DNA from: Dyadobacter subterraneus
GTDB lineage: Bacteria > Bacteroidota > Bacteroidia > Cytophagales > Spirosomataceae
Length of the DNA stretch: 64,000 nt
Reading direction: 5' to 3'
Assembly (NCBI RefSeq): GCF_015221875.1
Contig: NZ_JACYGY010000001.1
Span: 248,001 to 312,000 of the forward strand
Every line of letters begins with the position of its first letter. The stretch's first letter is position 1. The notes under the pieces are model-generated. The model had not been told where the DNA came from. It made no database searches and saw nothing but the letters and a program-made list of their open reading frames with translations. The position numbers were made by a program, and so were the translations under genes. Positions 8,200-16,412 of this stretch are shown here, in pieces.

Positions 8200-9474
8200 A
8201 TGAAAAAGATTCACTTTATAACACTCTGTACACTGGCTGGATTTACATTATTTAGCTGTAACAGTAGTAAAAAAGAAGAAAAACAGGTAGCTGAATCAGG
8301 CGCTGATACCGTTAAAACCGAAGTTGGAACTGCTGTTGAAGAGGTTGAATTACCTGCACCTTTTGCCACAAAATCTACTGAAAAAAGACCAGATGTGGAA
8401 GGCTGGAAAGACGGACAAATGCCAAAAGCGCCGGAAGGTTTTGTGGTAACAAAGTACGCCGACAAACTGGATAATCCACGCTGGTCGTACGTTGCGCCAA
8501 ATGGAGATGTTTTTGTAGCGGAATCCGGAACCAAGAAAAGTGCGGACAGAATTACAATTCTTCGTGATGTAAACAAAGACGGTGTTCCGGAAATGCGTGA
8601 GATTTTTATGGAAAAGTTGAAACAACCGCTCGGTATGTTGATCCTTAAAAATTATTTCTACGTTGGAAATACTGACGGCATTACAAGATATCCATATAAA
8701 ACGGGAGATACCAAAATTACAGGTAAAGGTGAAAAAATCCTGGAATTGCCTGCTGGTGGTTACAACAACCACTGGACAAGGAATTTGCTGCCAAATGCAG
8801 ACGGATCCAAAATATATGTTTCAGTAGGTTCAGGCAGTAATGTGGCCGAACATGGAATGGATAATGAAAAACGCAGAGCCAATATTTTGCAGATCAATCC
8901 TGATGGAACGGGAGAGAAAATCTTTGCAAGCGGTTTAAGAAATCCGGTAGGTATGGCTTGGGCACCAGGTACCAATACACTCTGGACAGCAGTGAACGAG
9001 CGCGATGAATTGGGTGACGAACTGGTTCCCGATTATCTGACCAGTGTAAAAGAAGGTGGTTTTTATGGCTGGCCATATTCTTATTTTGGTAATCATCCTG
9101 ATCCGAGAATGAAAGGTGAGGGAAAAGATCTGGTAGCAAAAGCAATCGTTCCGGATGTACCACTTGGAGCGCATACAGCGTCTCTTGGACTTGCGTTTTA
9201 TAACAAAACAAAATTTCCTGCAAAATATCAAAACGGTGCATTTGTTGGTCAGCATGGTTCATGGAACAGATCGAAAATCTCCGGATATAAAGTTGTTTTT
9301 GTTCCATTTAAAAATGGAAAACCATCTGGAAAACCGGAAGATTTTTTAACAGGTTTTATTGAAAATGAAGATAAAGTTTATGGTCGTCCTGTTGGAATTG
9401 CTGTTTTAGAAGATGGTTCTTTATTAGTAAATGACGATGCCGGAAATACAATCTGGCGGGTAAGTGCCAAATAA
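8200..9474 (+). CDS. PQQ-dependent sugar dehydrogenase family lipoprotein (sorbosone/glucose dehydrogenase-like)
   Basis: Start at ATG 8200 gives MKKIHFITLCTLAGFTLFSC, a lipoprotein signal with Cys at residue 20; ATG 8167 would add 11 unlikely residues. A Lys/Glu-rich linker is followed by a six-bladed propeller of the soluble glucose dehydrogenase/L-sorbosone dehydrogenase family. Recognisable blocks are GDVFVAESGTKKSADRI, the conserved GLRNPVGMAWAPGT, and GGFYGWPYSYFG. Family members oxidise aldoses or sorbosone with PQQ in the periplasm. The cofactor is inferred, since no PQQ synthesis genes are visible. A good terminator follows at 9504. Confidence 0.83.
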   Translation: MKKIHFITLCTLAGFTLFSCNSSKKEEKQVAESGADTVKTEVGTAVEEVELPAPFATKSTEKRPDVEGWKDGQMPKAPEGFVVTKYADKLDNPRWSYVAPNGDVFVAESGTKKSADRITILRDVNKDGVPEMREIFMEKLKQPLGMLILKNYFYVGNTDGITRYPYKTGDTKITGKGEKILELPAGGYNNHWTRNLLPNADGSKIYVSVGSGSNVAEHGMDNEKRRANILQINPDGTGEKIFASGLRNPVGMAWAPGTNTLWTAVNERDELGDELVPDYLTSVKEGGFYGWPYSYFGNHPDPRMKGEGKDLVAKAIVPDVPLGAHTASLGLAFYNKTKFPAKYQNGAFVGQHGSWNRSKISGYKVVFVPFKNGKPSGKPEDFLTGFIENEDKVYGRPVGIAVLEDGSLLVNDDAGNTIWRVSAK

Positions 9475-9503
9475 GAAATTAGCTTTGAAGAATAAAATAG
9501 ATG

Positions 9504-9533
9504 GGCCTGGTTCTAATGAATCAGGCCTTTTTT
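9504..9533 (+). terminator. Rho-independent terminator of the sugar dehydrogenase gene
   Basis: A GGCCTGGTT...AATCAGGCC stem of nine pairs, one of them G-T, is followed by TTTTTT, 30 bp after the dehydrogenase stop. The following 150 bases contain only a small repeat-like hairpin (GTAGGCACGGCTAC region) before the SDR promoter. Confidence 0.8.
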
Positions 9534-9681
9534 ATGGGTAAATTAGGATAACTTGGTAAAATGCCGTAGGCACGGCTACGCGCCCCGGACCGACATTGTA
9601 GCCAGGGAATTTATTCTCTGGAAAACAAACCGGTAACCGGAAATTGACATCAATAATAAATAGAAAAAAAATGCTCGAAAA

Positions 9682-9792
9682 TTTGTATTATAATACCAAT
9701 CGGTATATTTTTGTATCGTTATTCTTGGATCAATTATTAAATCAATTCAGGAGTAGCATTATTTTTTTGAATTTACATATACCGATCAGTAT
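9682..9792 (+). promoter_or_regulatory. SDR promoter with two TetR-type operators
   Basis: A full Bacteroidota promoter is visible: TTTG (9682-9685), 20 nt, TATTTTTG (9706-9713). The palindrome ATACCAATCGGTAT (9693-9706) fills the spacer between the two elements. A second palindrome, ATACCGATCAGTAT (9779-9792), lies 18 bp before the SDR start. Both are one change from the perfect ATACCGATCGGTAT, a sequence typical of TetR-family operators. Repression by steric block is the natural reading; no tetR gene is encoded in the window. Confidence 0.72.
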
Positions 9793-9810
9793 ATATTAAA
9801 AATTGATAAA

Positions 9811-10551
9811 ATGAAAACGACAAATAATACGGTTTTAATTACCGGCGGAAGTGCTGGAATTGGTTTTGAAATTGCTAAATTATTTTCAGAAAAAGGAAAC
9901 AAAGTAATCATTACAGGAAGGGATCAGCAAAGACTTGACAATGCTTTGTCAAAACTGCCGGGTGTAACAGGATATGCCTATGATGTTACGAAAGAGGAGG
10001 ATGTAGATCAGCTTGTTGAGAAGTTAACGAGTGAATTTCCAACACTTAATATCGTGATTAATAATGCCGGGAAAGCTCACATTTCCAAACTGAGTGAAAA
10101 TGCAAATATTTTCCAAAAAGCCGGAGAAGAAATGCTGACCAACTACCTTTCTGTTCTTCGGATCAATGAAAAATTATTATCGCTGCTAGGTGCTCAGAAA
10201 GAATCTGCAATCGTGAATGTTTCCAGCATTGTAGCTTTTGTGCCAAATCATGTGATGGCAACTTACGGAGCTACAAAAGCCGCTTTACATTCATACAGCC
10301 TGTCGCTGCGGATTGCCTTGGCCAAATCGACAAGTATCAAAGTTTTTGAACTGATGCCTCCATTGGTTAATACCGATTTTTCTCAGGAAATTGGTGGAGC
10401 TAATGGTATATCGCCAGTGATTGTAGCAGAAGATTTGATCAATGCGCTGGAATCTGATACTTACGAAATTCATGTAGGAAGGACTGCAGACATCTTTAAG
10501 TTATTTCACGCATCACCGGCAGATGCTTTGGCAGCGATGAATCCTAATTGA
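9811..10551 (+). CDS. Short-chain dehydrogenase/reductase (DltE-like)
   Basis: The protein has 246 aa, typical for a classical SDR. The NAD(P)-binding motif TGGSAGIG lies at residues 11-18, followed by INNAGKA (about 91), the catalytic Ser in NVSSIV and the catalytic YGATK (about 152-156). The closest group I recognise is the DltE-like oxidoreductases; the substrate is unknown. The promoter carries two TetR-type operators, so the gene is likely inducible, often by a toxic small molecule in such arrangements (inference). It ends at a shared bidirectional terminator. Confidence 0.83.
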   Translation: MKTTNNTVLITGGSAGIGFEIAKLFSEKGNKVIITGRDQQRLDNALSKLPGVTGYAYDVTKEEDVDQLVEKLTSEFPTLNIVINNAGKAHISKLSENANIFQKAGEEMLTNYLSVLRINEKLLSLLGAQKESAIVNVSSIVAFVPNHVMATYGATKAALHSYSLSLRIALAKSTSIKVFELMPPLVNTDFSQEIGGANGISPVIVAEDLINALESDTYEIHVGRTADIFKLFHASPADALAAMNPN

Positions 10552-10570
10552 TCTATAAGTTTTAACAAAT

Positions 10571-10632
10571 AAAAATCCGTCAGATTCAGCCGTTGATAAA
10601 AATCAAAAACTGGCTAAATCTGACGGATTTTC
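10571..10632. terminator. Bidirectional terminator between SDR and HAD genes
   Basis: AAAATCCGTCAGATT (10572-10586) pairs with AATCTGACGGATTTT (10617-10631), with an internal CAGCC/GGCT pairing. A-runs and T-runs flank both sides, so it can stop both convergent transcripts. Confidence 0.85.
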
Positions 10633-10645
10633 TTATAAAATTGGA

Positions 10646-11458
10646 TTACTCTTCTGTCGTAATGGTATGATCAACCAAAGTTGAAAGCACTTCCACCACG
10701 CCATTTTCATCGTTGCTTTTAGCAATAAATCTGGCAACGTTTTTGATATCAGGATGGGCATTGGCCATTGCGTAAGAATAATAGCCTTTTTGAAGCATTT
10801 CAAGGTCGTTGAAATAATCACCGAAAACCATGGTTTCTTCAAAAGTTACACCAAATTTCGCCTGCAAAACTTCCATTGCTTTTCCCTTATTGGCTTGTTT
10901 ATGAGAAATGTCCAGCCAAATCGGACCAGAAACTTTCACCTGCAACGTATCCTGCAAATATTTGTAATGCGGATAACTATTACCTTCCGAACCTGCCAGA
11001 TCACATAATGTAAATTTCAAAAACTGGTCGTCTTCCACTTTTAACAAATCCTCAACGACTTCATAGCGTTCAAAATATAATTTCAGGTGATCGATAAATT
11101 CAGGTTCGTTGCTTTCCACATACGCTTTTTTCTTCCCGCAAATCACCGCATAAGCACCACCTATATTTCTGGATTTAATGATCAGATCTTTTACAATCTG
11201 ATGATCCATATCCTGAACATGGATTTCTTCATTTTGATAAACGACATAACTTCCATTTTCAGCTGCAAAAATGACCTCGTCTTTTACTTCATCCAGCGTT
11301 TTCAAAAGATTGTAATATTGTCTACCGCTCGCTGCGACAAAAATGATTCCCTTATCTTTTAATTTTCTGAAAACAGGCAAAAAAGAATCACTTAATTCAT
11401 GCTTCGAATTGAGAAGCGTACCATCCATATCGGTTGCAACCAGCTTAATATCTGACAT
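10646..11458 (-). CDS. Cof-type HAD-superfamily sugar-phosphate phosphatase
   Basis: The protein has 270 aa, the usual length for the Cof/YidA group (HAD IIB). The motifs are complete: DMDGTLL at residues 10-16 (nucleophile and acid Asp), the VAASGR motif II serine (about 57), the motif III lysine in NKGKAMEVL (about 193), and GDYFNDLEM motif IV (about 218). These cytosolic enzymes dephosphorylate sugar phosphates or flavin-type metabolites with low specificity. The gene stands alone and convergent to the SDR. Confidence 0.88.
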   Translation of the reverse strand: MSDIKLVATDMDGTLLNSKHELSDSFLPVFRKLKDKGIIFVAASGRQYYNLLKTLDEVKDEVIFAAENGSYVVYQNEEIHVQDMDHQIVKDLIIKSRNIGGAYAVICGKKKAYVESNEPEFIDHLKLYFERYEVVEDLLKVEDDQFLKFTLCDLAGSEGNSYPHYKYLQDTLQVKVSGPIWLDISHKQANKGKAMEVLQAKFGVTFEETMVFGDYFNDLEMLQKGYYSYAMANAHPDIKNVARFIAKSNDENGVVEVLSTLVDHTITTEE

Positions 11459-11596
11459 TTTGATGTTTTTACTGAATCAATAGTTTATACAAAGAACGGT
11501 CACAGGAATAAATAATTCCCAATGTAGGTTAAGTATTTGTGTCTGAAATTTGATTATCCTGCTTTGCGAAGAGAATATTACAAAGCAGTATTGAAT

Positions 11597-11791
11597 CTAA
11601 ACAGATTCGTATTCTATTTTTGAAGGCTGAATGGTAGATTTGGATGCTTCTAATATTTCTATGCCGGCCAATTGTCCATCCGCAGTATAATCCAGAATCA
11701 CTCCTTTTTTATCAACGTCTGATTCTGCTATTGCCAAGTCACTTAGCTTGATGTATAAAATATCGGTTTCTTTATCGTATTTGATTTTCAT
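11597..11791 (-). CDS. DUF2283 family small protein
   Basis: The protein has 64 aa: YDKETDILYIKLSD, then GVILDYTADGQLAGIEILEAS. This is the complete DUF2283 domain, a small beta-rich protein with a conserved D-x-L-Y-I motif and G-x-x-x-G-I-E-I-L. DUF2283 genes often sit beside a DUF4258 gene as a putative toxin-antitoxin pair; no such partner is visible here. Function unknown. Confidence 0.8.
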   Translation of the reverse strand: MKIKYDKETDILYIKLSDLAIAESDVDKKGVILDYTADGQLAGIEILEASKSTIQPSKIEYESV

Positions 11792-11870
11792 TTGTATCTT
11801 AAATAAATGTAAAGCTATTGCATTTTCATACTGTGGTGTTAATGGTTAACGCGAAGGACTGAAATTAAGG

Positions 11871-11902
11871 AAAGACAGACTATGAACAATAGCCTGTCTT
11901 TC
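11871..11902 (-). terminator. Probable terminator of the PhyH gene
   Basis: AAAGACAGACTAT and ATAGCCTGTCTTT pair over 13 positions with one mismatch, just downstream of the PhyH stop. The T-tract on the minus strand is short; that on the plus strand is better, although no plus-strand gene precedes it. Confidence 0.5.
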
Positions 11903-11917
11903 TTTTTTATATCCCTT

Positions 11918-12889
11918 TCACCACTTATCCAACCCCAACAATTTCCTCCCCAATTCCGACAACTCCGCCGTCTCGTACTTCGTCTTTTCCCAATTCCTGG
12001 GATCGCCTGGAAATGCATAACCTTCCGGAGCTTGTCTTTCTTTCCAGGAATTAATCCGCCATTGGCGCAATTCTTCGTCGTCTTCCTGCGCCGGCATCAT
12101 CGCAATATATTGAGCCAGACGCACTTTGTTTTCGCTACGATTTGCGCGGATTCCATGTGGCTGAGAACTGTTAAAAATCAGCAAATCTCCTGCGTTCATT
12201 TTTACTTTTACCAATTCAAAACCAGTTGTATCCGGTTTAAAATGATTTCTGTCCTCTGGTTGCGTCAATTTCCAGGTATCATAGGTTCTGAACAATTCCG
12301 GGATACATTGAAATCCACCCATATTTTCATCATCCTGATCTGCCAAAGCCAAAACGCCCTGGACATTTTGTGGTTTTGTTTCCGGATCATAATCCCAGTG
12401 GATAAATCCTTTATAATCAAATCCTGGTCTTAGCGGCACATTCAGATTTGCACGGTCAATGGTTACCCATAATTTTTCTGTGCCCCAAATATCCGTAAAT
12501 GCCTGATGCACTTTCGGAAACTGGCGGTTGTCCCACATATATTGATGGTTATAAACTTCCACCATTCCTGTATTTGTCAGTTCTTTCATCTGCATTTCTG
12601 CACGCGGCGGCGCATACCAGGTTTCCTGATCGTTCGGATCTTTTTCTTCAAATTCCCACAGAAAATCAGCAAGCTTTTTCACCTGCTCCTTTGGAACGGC
12701 ATCCTTAATCACAATATATCCGTTTGTGATCCAGAATTGCCAGTCTTCTTCGGTCAGCAATCCAAGCGGTTTTCCATTACTCCGGTCGTTCAGTTTTACA
12801 TTACTTGATTTTGCAGTGGAAGGATTTCCGGGAATATCTTTATGAGCGTTTGTTGGCGCCATCGTTGGAGCCATGGTTTGATGTTCCAT
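11918..12889 (-). CDS. Phytanoyl-CoA dioxygenase (PhyH) family Fe(II)/2-oxoglutarate oxygenase
   Basis: The protein has 323 aa. The jelly-roll iron site is visible: the H-x-D motif in GFIHWDYDPET (about residue 165), and the distal His and 2-oxoglutarate-binding Arg in QPHGIRANRSENKVRLAQY (about 238-255). PhyH-family enzymes hydroxylate diverse small molecules; the substrate here is unknown. The first 35 residues (MEHQTMAPTMAPTNAHKD...) are low-complexity and may be disordered. It is transcribed divergently from an AraC regulator 214 bp away, a pairing that suggests the AraC protein controls it. Confidence 0.85.
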   Translation of the reverse strand: MEHQTMAPTMAPTNAHKDIPGNPSTAKSSNVKLNDRSNGKPLGLLTEEDWQFWITNGYIVIKDAVPKEQVKKLADFLWEFEEKDPNDQETWYAPPRAEMQMKELTNTGMVEVYNHQYMWDNRQFPKVHQAFTDIWGTEKLWVTIDRANLNVPLRPGFDYKGFIHWDYDPETKPQNVQGVLALADQDDENMGGFQCIPELFRTYDTWKLTQPEDRNHFKPDTTGFELVKVKMNAGDLLIFNSSQPHGIRANRSENKVRLAQYIAMMPAQEDDEELRQWRINSWKERQAPEGYAFPGDPRNWEKTKYETAELSELGRKLLGLDKW

Positions 12890-12920
12890 AATAGATGATA
12901 TTTTTGCGTGATTTAATAGG

Positions 12921-12954
12921 ACAAAGTTACTTTGTGGAGCCTCGCCATTTCAAC
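12921..12954 (-). promoter_or_regulatory. PhyH promoter with overlapping 15-bp palindrome
   Basis: On the minus strand a TTG core (12951-12953) is followed after 21 nt by TAACTTTG (12922-12929), a good TAnnTTTG -7 element 32 bp upstream of the PhyH start. The element is half of a perfect palindrome, ACAAAGT-T-ACTTTGT (12921-12935), a candidate operator. Confidence 0.5.
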
Positions 12955-13103
12955 CGCTCCAATATCCACTATTTGCTCTGTATTGATATTTTTAGTAAAT
13001 AAAATTCTGGAAAGGGCAAAGGATAGTCAAGAATTGATTAATTTAAATACAGATTATTATTAAGCAAGATTATTCCGGCATCCCTAACAGCTAACCCCTA
13101 ACA

Positions 13104-13949
13104 ATGAAAATTATTCGTGAAGAAATTGCTCCTGATCAGGGAAGTTCATTTAAAGTCCTGCTAACACCCGGATTGAATGATACTTTTCTGTGGCATTTTC
13201 ATCCGGAATATGAAATTGTTTACGTTGAAGGTACGAGCGGGACTCGTCACGTGGGAGATCATACATCAATTTATGTGGGCAGCGATCTGGTTTTTATCGG
13301 TCCGAATATTCCACATTTGAACTTCGATTATGGTGTCAGAACGGAATGTGAACAGGTAATTATTCAAATGAAAGAAAATTTTCTTGGAAAGGATTTTCTT
13401 GAAATTCCTGAATTATCAGCAGTTAAAAAGCTGTTTGATCAATCCCATTTCGGACTTTCTTTTTCAGGTTCAACAAAACAAATGGTAGGAGAAAAGTTAA
13501 AAGCTTTGCCTGAACTTAACCATTTCGATCAGCTTATATCGCTGCTGCAAATTTTAAGAATATTGGCAAACTCTGAGGAGGTGAGTATTTTGAATAACAC
13601 ACCAGCAGGAAATAAATCACTTCAAAAAGAACAATTTCGAATGGATTCGATCTACAAGTATGTCGAAACGCATTTTGATCAAAAACCGGATGTCAATTTT
13701 ATTGCAGAGCAGGTTAATCTTACCACGGCCGCATTTTGCAGATTTTTTAAGAAAAATGTGAAGATGACTTTTACAGATTTTGTAAATCAATATCGTATTA
13801 ATCAGGCAAAGAATTATTTATTACAAGATAAAACAGTCTCAGAAACCTGCTTTGCAGTCGGTTTTGAGAGTTTGTCTTATTTCAACAAATTGTTTAAGAA
13901 AGTGGAAGGTGAAAATCCGTCGGAGTTTAAGAAAAGGTATTTGAAATAA
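13104..13949 (+). CDS. AraC-family transcriptional regulator
   Basis: The protein has 281 aa. The N-terminal half is a cupin-like sensor domain (WHFHPEYEIVYVEG near residue 30, with the usual H-x-H-x-E). The last 100 residues are the double helix-turn-helix, including VNFIAEQVNLTTAAFCRFFK and the signature CFAVGFESLSYFNKLFKK...P-S-E-F-K-K-R-Y. It is divergent from the PhyH gene, which is the likely target. Effector unknown. Confidence 0.88.
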   Translation: MKIIREEIAPDQGSSFKVLLTPGLNDTFLWHFHPEYEIVYVEGTSGTRHVGDHTSIYVGSDLVFIGPNIPHLNFDYGVRTECEQVIIQMKENFLGKDFLEIPELSAVKKLFDQSHFGLSFSGSTKQMVGEKLKALPELNHFDQLISLLQILRILANSEEVSILNNTPAGNKSLQKEQFRMDSIYKYVETHFDQKPDVNFIAEQVNLTTAAFCRFFKKNVKMTFTDFVNQYRINQAKNYLLQDKTVSETCFAVGFESLSYFNKLFKKVEGENPSEFKKRYLK

Positions 13950-13967
13950 TAGTTAAACAGTTTTGCA

Positions 13968-14096
13968 GCTCCTTAGGAGCTTCCTATTTATAGAAAAAAC
14001 GACAATGCGATATTGTTTCCTGCCTCCGTCGGAGCCTCCTGGAATTATTGACATTTTCGAATTCGGTAAAATATTCAAGGAAACTCCTACGGAGTT
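13968..14096. repeat. Three CTCC...GGAG palindromes in a gene-free stretch
   Basis: The 314-bp gap 13950-14263 holds GCTCCTTAGGAGC (13968-13980), CTCCGTCGGAG (14024-14034) and AACTCCTACGGAGTT (14082-14096), roughly 57 bp apart. A degenerate direct-repeat context (TCCT/AATATTC) surrounds them. They look like a short Bacteroidota intergenic repeat family rather than gene-specific sites. Confidence 0.6.
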
Positions 14097-14230
14097 AAAC
14101 TTGGTTAGCTCAGAAATTCCAGTTATAAACAAATGACGGCTAAGCCGTCTTCCTAATACGAAATTGATGAAATAGGATTTATTTTTCTAATTCCTTTTTG
14201 AATTAAATCACCAATTTTTTTCGACAAAAA

Positions 14231-14255
14231 AGGCTTACCCAATTTAAGTAAGCCT
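14231..14255 (-). terminator. Rho-independent terminator of the acyl carrier protein gene
   Basis: AGGCTTAC and GTAAGCCT pair over eight bases with a nine-base loop, followed on the minus strand by TTTTTTG, nine bases after the ACP stop. Confidence 0.82.
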
Positions 14256-14263
14256 CAACTATA

Positions 14264-14512
14264 TCATGCAATAACAGCCATTTTATTTTGCAAATATTCA
14301 CTGATCTCCTTCACTGTTTGCAGTTTAGGATAATCTTCGTCAGGAATTGAGACTTTGAACTGATCTTCCATTTGTAATATCAAATCGACTGTATCCAGAC
14401 TGTCGAGTCCAAGATCGCGTGAAAGATTTGCGTCGTCCGTTATCGATTGAAATGGGAGTCCGGAGTTGGTTGCCAGTAATGTCCTGATTTGCTCTTTCAT
14501 AGTAGAAATCAT
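14264..14512 (-). CDS. Acyl carrier protein
   Basis: The protein has 82 aa (78 if the second ATG at 14500 is used). The phosphopantetheine attachment serine lies in GLDSLDTVDLILQMED, with the DSL motif at about residues 36-38. The protein is acidic and four-helical, as expected. It accepts 4'-phosphopantetheine and carries acyl chains. No fatty-acid, polyketide or lipid-biosynthesis gene is adjacent, so this is probably a secondary ACP rather than the housekeeping acpP usually next to fabF. Confidence 0.88.
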   Translation of the reverse strand: MISTMKEQIRTLLATNSGLPFQSITDDANLSRDLGLDSLDTVDLILQMEDQFKVSIPDEDYPKLQTVKEISEYLQNKMAVIA

Positions 14513-14732
14513 TTTGTTTATGATATAAAAAGAATACTATGTATTGGCCCGTTTTGTGGCAACCTCATCTCTTTTTTCGCAATATTTTTAAGTAGAGATA
14601 TTTGTAGTCTGAGATTGAAAACTATTAATAAGGTTATTTGAAGACTAAAATAGAATATTTGGCGATTAAATTATTTGTTGAAACAATATTCCTAATTTAG
14701 AAACATAAACCAAAACCATAAGATTACGAAGC

Positions 14733-16283
14733 ATGAAAAAACTATCCGGGCTTTCACTGGGATTACTATTAATTACCTCCACTTTAACGCAGGCACAGAC
14801 CAAAGATCCTGTCGTTGAAGGAATTGTTAAAGAAGCAACTGAAAATTCCCAACTGGAAAAACTTGCACATGAATTACTTGACGTAATCGGGCCGCGTCTG
14901 GTTGGTTCGCCGCAAATGCAGCAGGCAAATGACTGGGCAGTAGCGAAATATAAGGAATGGAGCATTTCTGCAAAAAATGAAAAATGGGGCGAATGGAGAG
15001 GCTGGGAAAGAGGCGCTTCGCACATTGATATGGTTTACCCACGCGTAAAATCTTTGGAAGGAACACAACTGGCATGGAGCCCGTCAACAGGAGGAAAAAC
15101 GGTTACTGCTGAGGTGATCATCATTCCGGATCTTGCTGATTCTATTGCTTTTGCAAAATGGTTACCGTCTGTAAAAGGCAAATTTGTAATGACCAGTATG
15201 TTGCAGCCAACGGGTCGTCCTGACTACAACTGGCAGGAATTTGCAACCAAGGAATCATTTGACAAAATGAAAAAAGAACGTGATGCCCAGACGGAAGCCT
15301 GGACAAAGCGCATTGCTAAAACGGGTTATAACGGACGCACACTTCCGGCAGCTTTGGAAAAAGCAGGTGCAGCAGGTGTTGTTGGCTCACTTTGGTCAAA
15401 AGGATTTGGAGTGAATAAAATTTTCGGAGCGTCTACGAAAAAGATTCCAACGGTTGATATCGCGCTGGAAGATTACGCATTGTTATATCGTTTGGCTGAA
15501 TCAGGTCACACACCGAAAATAAGCGTAAAAGCAGATTCGAAGGAAAATGGTCTGGTGCCAACTTTCAACACCATTGCTGAAATTAAAGGAAGCACGAATC
15601 CGGAAGAATATGTAATTCTTTCCGCGCATTTTGATTCATGGGACGGCGGTACCGGTGCAACAGATAACGGAACAGGTACTTTGACGATGATGGAGGCGAT
15701 GCGTATTTTGAAAAAAGTTTATCCAAATCCAAAACGCACAATTCTGGTTGGACACTGGGGAAGTGAAGAACAGGGATTGAACGGATCACGTGCTTTTGTT
15801 GAAGATCACCCGGAAATCGTTAAAAATATTCAGGCTGTTTTCAACCAGGATAATGGAACAGGACGTGTTGTAAATCTTTCAGGACAAGGATTTTTGAATG
15901 CTTATGATTATCTGGGACGCTGGTTGTCCAAAGTTCCTGATGCGATCAAGGCGCCGATTGAAACCAGATTTCCTGGTGCTCCTGGTGGTGGGGGATCTGA
16001 CTTTGCTTCTTTTGTAGCGGCTGGTGCTCCTGCATTTTCTCTGAGCTCATTAAACTGGTCATACGGAAATTATACCTGGCATACCAACCGTGATACTTAT
16101 GACAAAATTGTTTTCGATGATGTCCGCAGCAATGCAATTTTAGCCGCCATTATGGCTTATCAGGCGAGTGAGGATCCGGCTAAAACTTCCCGTGAAAAAA
16201 GTGTTCTTCCCTCCAATGCAAAGGGGGAACCGGGTGTTTGGCCTGCGGTTAAGAGTCCTACGCGGAAAGGCGGGGTTGAATAA
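14733..16283 (+). CDS. M28-family zinc metallopeptidase with PA domain, secreted
   Basis: The protein has 516 aa with a signal peptide ending at TLTQAQT. A protease-associated insert spans about residues 150-260. The M28 di-zinc site is visible: SAHFDSWDGGTGATDNGTG (His and bridging Asp, about 296), the catalytic Glu-Glu in WGSEEQGLNGS, an Asp in FNQDNGTG, and the final His in YTWHTNRDTYD. Family members are aminopeptidases or carboxypeptidases acting on peptides outside the cytosol. The gene ends in a strong bidirectional terminator shared with the convergent GH105 gene. Confidence 0.9.
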   Translation: MKKLSGLSLGLLLITSTLTQAQTKDPVVEGIVKEATENSQLEKLAHELLDVIGPRLVGSPQMQQANDWAVAKYKEWSISAKNEKWGEWRGWERGASHIDMVYPRVKSLEGTQLAWSPSTGGKTVTAEVIIIPDLADSIAFAKWLPSVKGKFVMTSMLQPTGRPDYNWQEFATKESFDKMKKERDAQTEAWTKRIAKTGYNGRTLPAALEKAGAAGVVGSLWSKGFGVNKIFGASTKKIPTVDIALEDYALLYRLAESGHTPKISVKADSKENGLVPTFNTIAEIKGSTNPEEYVILSAHFDSWDGGTGATDNGTGTLTMMEAMRILKKVYPNPKRTILVGHWGSEEQGLNGSRAFVEDHPEIVKNIQAVFNQDNGTGRVVNLSGQGFLNAYDYLGRWLSKVPDAIKAPIETRFPGAPGGGGSDFASFVAAGAPAFSLSSLNWSYGNYTWHTNRDTYDKIVFDDVRSNAILAAIMAYQASEDPAKTSREKSVLPSNAKGEPGVWPAVKSPTRKGGVE

Positions 16284-16347
16284 TTGTTAATTGTTAAGGG
16301 TTAATTGTTAATGAATTAGCTCGAAATATTTGTTAACTGTTCTTTTA

Positions 16348-16386
16348 TTGAAGAGGAGCCAGGTTTATGATCAGGCTCCTCTTCAA
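16348..16386. terminator. Bidirectional terminator between M28 peptidase and GH105
   Basis: TTGAAGAGGAGCC pairs perfectly over 13 bp with GGCTCCTCTTCAA, with T/A-rich flanks on both sides, between two convergent genes. Confidence 0.85.
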
Positions 16387-16412
16387 TATTTTTTCAGATG
16401 TCTAATTTATTA

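Noticed and set aside
8211..9307. Several minus-strand frames of 70-140 codons
   Set aside because: They are shadows of the PQQ-type dehydrogenase gene, overlapping one another in different frames.
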